In this document: positions 61,692 to 64,000 of the stretch, one piece after another
How positions within the stretch are numbered: the first letter of the stretch is position 1
Layout: each line of letters starts with the position of its first letter
Assembly (NCBI RefSeq): GCF_012273895.1
Contig: NC_052112.1
Coordinates: 2,480,001 to 2,544,000 of the forward strand
Length of the DNA stretch: 64,000 nucleotides
Direction: 5' to 3'
From: Zerene cesonia
Taxonomy: Eukaryota; Arthropoda; Insecta; Lepidoptera; Pieridae
Program-made: the position numbers and the translations under genes
The notes under the pieces: generated by a model
The model's input: the letters and a program-made list of their open reading frames with translations, nothing else
The model's database searches: none
What the model was told of the DNA's origin: nothing

Positions 61692-62394
61692 TTTATAATA
61701 TATAAAACTACTAATAAAGACTAATTGAATGTATGTAGAATCAATTATGCAGTGACGTTTGGACGTATTCCTTTTCTACTTAATTAGTCACGACTGAAAT
61801 ATTACGTCAATTGAGTATTATCACATGAAATAATGATTTTATATTCAATACTCTTACAAGGTTGCACCATGCTCTCAGCAATCATATAACATTTCTCGGA
61901 TCATTAATTCTAAGCTCTACAAGTTTTTGCCATTGCATCCGTCAGCATACATAATTCATTCCAATCTCTTGCATACACATACATACATATACCACAGATA
62001 ATATAATACTATATTATACGTTTCATATTTTTATCGCCTATCTACGATAAGGTCAGGTGAGAAGAGAAAACACACATGTGGTTATTAAACAGCGCGCAGA
62101 AATGACGTGATTATGATATTGTATTGTACAAAAGATTGGCGGTTCGCCAGTGTGTATATGACAGTATGAATAATATGAGATTTTAAACGAATAATATAAC
62201 ATTGTGTTTTAAGAATATTTAAGATCGTCGGACATAGCAGGTGCAGATGTGATATCAAAAGTCATTTACAAACTCGTAGGGCCAACTGAATCGGTAAAAC
62301 GACAAAAACTTACTTACGTAGTAATCATTTATCTCTTTTCTTGTGTTTGATTTTACGCGAGTATTGTCCATTTAGAAATTAAAGACTTTTTAAC

Positions 62395-62500
62395 GGATTT
62401 TAAACGCGATTTATTTATTATATTATTAACCCGACGTTTCGTACACTTTACAGCGAGCGTGGTCACGGGGAGACTGAGATGTTACATGTCTTGAAGGTCA
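62395..62500 (+). repeat. Unclassified dispersed repeat
   Basis: Contains CCCGACGTTTCGTACACTTT and CGTGGTCACGGGGAGACTG, a combination I recall as widespread in Lepidoptera. Its class is unknown to me. Confidence 0.4.
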
Positions 62501-64000
62501 TACAAAAATTGTTGTTTGTGAACTACCTTCAACTATTTCATAAGTGATTACAATGCTACAAAATTTATGAAATGGACGGTGCATCTCTCTATAACAAGAC
62601 GATCAGCGCTGGAAAAGACGGATAAATTGGGAAAAGTATACATATAAAAATTTGCGACCAGACTCTGCAGTCTTTCAATCTTTTAATTATCTTTTTCTTT
62701 ATGATGTTCCCAATATGTAGAATTTTGAGTGAATTAAAAAGCCTGTGGTCGTATCGCCACAAATTGCTCAATAGTAACCAGCAATTGCCCTCATCAAATA
62801 TTATAATCAGTTGATATTTTTGCAACGATTCTAGTTATCAACTGTGTGCATTTTGCTCTGCTTTCCTTATTACAAGGTAATGCATCCAATCATTAAGTCA
62901 CAGTAACGCAACTTCCTACCGTCGCTTAACGGCCCGTGGGGGCCGTGTGAAAAGTACATCAAAAGGGAATTAATATAAAGCATGTACACCGTTATATTAT
63001 TTCGTGATTCGAAATTTTAAAGAACAGTCCATTTCATTGGCATTATAGTATAAAATTATTACTTACTGTTTTTTAATAAGAGAATATTCGACATTATGCA
63101 ATTGAGTAAACATTTTATAAGTAGATACAATATGATTCTTTTAATAAATTCTACCAATTATTGCCTATATTTAATATTGTCAAACTCTTAAGTTCCTTGC
63201 CGTTTTCTGTTGCTCTCTCTGAATAAGCTACCTTCCGAATCGGTTTATTATTAATATGGCAATAAAAAAAAAACACTTCTATAACGTATTTTACTAAAAA
63301 GCATTTGAATTCATATCTTTTTCACATTAGCGGATCAATTTTATGTTTGGTCACACTACACACAAGAAATGAGTTGGAGTTTCTACAGAGAGCAAGAGTT
63401 AATGTCTAATGGGTTTTTAATAACGAACGGATGTTCACGAGAAATATTATTATGTATGCTCAACCGTGTACTGTACCTAGTCATGTTTTTCAACGAGTAA
63501 TGCAGGTCACTTTGTTATTATCTGTGGTGGTGTAAGGAGACACAAACTATGATGTTACATTGTCATTTCGATTTGATTTAGTGACATCAAGCTTCGGAGA
63601 GTTGTCTAAATAAATATTTTTTTATATTTTCTTTCTAAAAACTTATAATGCTGTTTAATTTTTTGTGATTGTATAGTCGTTATATGTGTAATTAATGGGA
63701 ATAATGAGAAATATATGTTATAGCTGGTTGTTCCAAGCAAAGGAAAATAAAGCAATGGTTACTTTGATTTTACTTTTTATGTTTTATGTTATTTTAAACT
63801 CATCTTATACAAAAGCATTTTATTGTCTTGTAGATTTATACACGTCAAGCCTAAATTCGTAACAAAGTGTGCAGATAATAATAAATTGTCGCAATTTTTG
63901 AACGTCGGCACTCGCCCGCCGTGAGTTTCCGCACGAATATATGTATTGCATAGTTTTTCGTAGTACATGGCTTCGCGCCAAAAAAATCTTGTGCGTGTGA

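Larger units (their letters stand above)
58700..64000. other. Region upstream of the host gene
   Basis: AT-rich DNA with repeats at 59895, 61534 and 62395. Small frames here (59619-59834, 62589-62825) look like chance. A short GC-richer stretch appears at 63901-64000 at the edge and may belong to a neighbouring gene or promoter that cannot be judged. Confidence 0.6.

Overview
This window looks like nuclear DNA of a moth or butterfly (Lepidoptera). It is about two-thirds A+T, has very long introns, and is littered with short elements typical of Lepidoptera: non-autonomous Helitron-like elements with a TCCTACTAATATT head and a tail hairpin ending in CTAG, a tRNA-derived SINE, a second poly-A-tailed SINE-like family, a LINE 3' end, and terminal-inverted-repeat elements. 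There is no operon, phage, CRISPR array or other bacterial feature. Organism and repeat-family statements rest on pattern recognition, not on a database search.

Nearly all of the window belongs to one minus-strand gene, which runs right to left. I rebuilt five coding exons from splice sites and reading phase: 58429-58318 (start codon, 37 codons plus one base), 35436-35293, 34883-33154 (large, very GC-rich), 1442-1345 and 614-404. All four junctions are phase-compatible (1, 1, 0, 2). The frame stays open for 765 codons and leaves the window at the left edge. The introns are about 22.9 kb, 0.4 kb, 31.7 kb and 0.7 kb. The product is a long, mostly disordered Ser/Pro/Arg-rich protein with a poly-proline tract and a better-ordered C-terminal part. 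I do not recognise it well enough to name it. A GC-rich region next to the first exon (about 58430-58690) is the likely promoter.

The 31.7-kb intron contains a second, same-strand, apparently intact reading frame (1665-2846) with its own poly-A signal. About 0.75 kb upstream of it is a small GC-rich island (3470-3680). The island could be the promoter of this nested gene, or an alternative first exon that gives a short form of the host gene. The rest of the introns and the stretch right of 58.7 kb hold mobile-element remnants and AT-rich DNA in which I see no further convincing gene.

Two runs of exactly 1000 N (26597-27596 and 52581-53580) are assembly gaps, probably of placeholder length. 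The first lies inside a transposon with perfect 29-bp inverted ends and TA target duplications. I found no clearly new biological system. The best leads are the nested gene with its island, a cluster of CTCF-like motifs next to the large exon, a palindrome made of two opposed Helitron ends, and repeat expansion at Helitron 5' ends.
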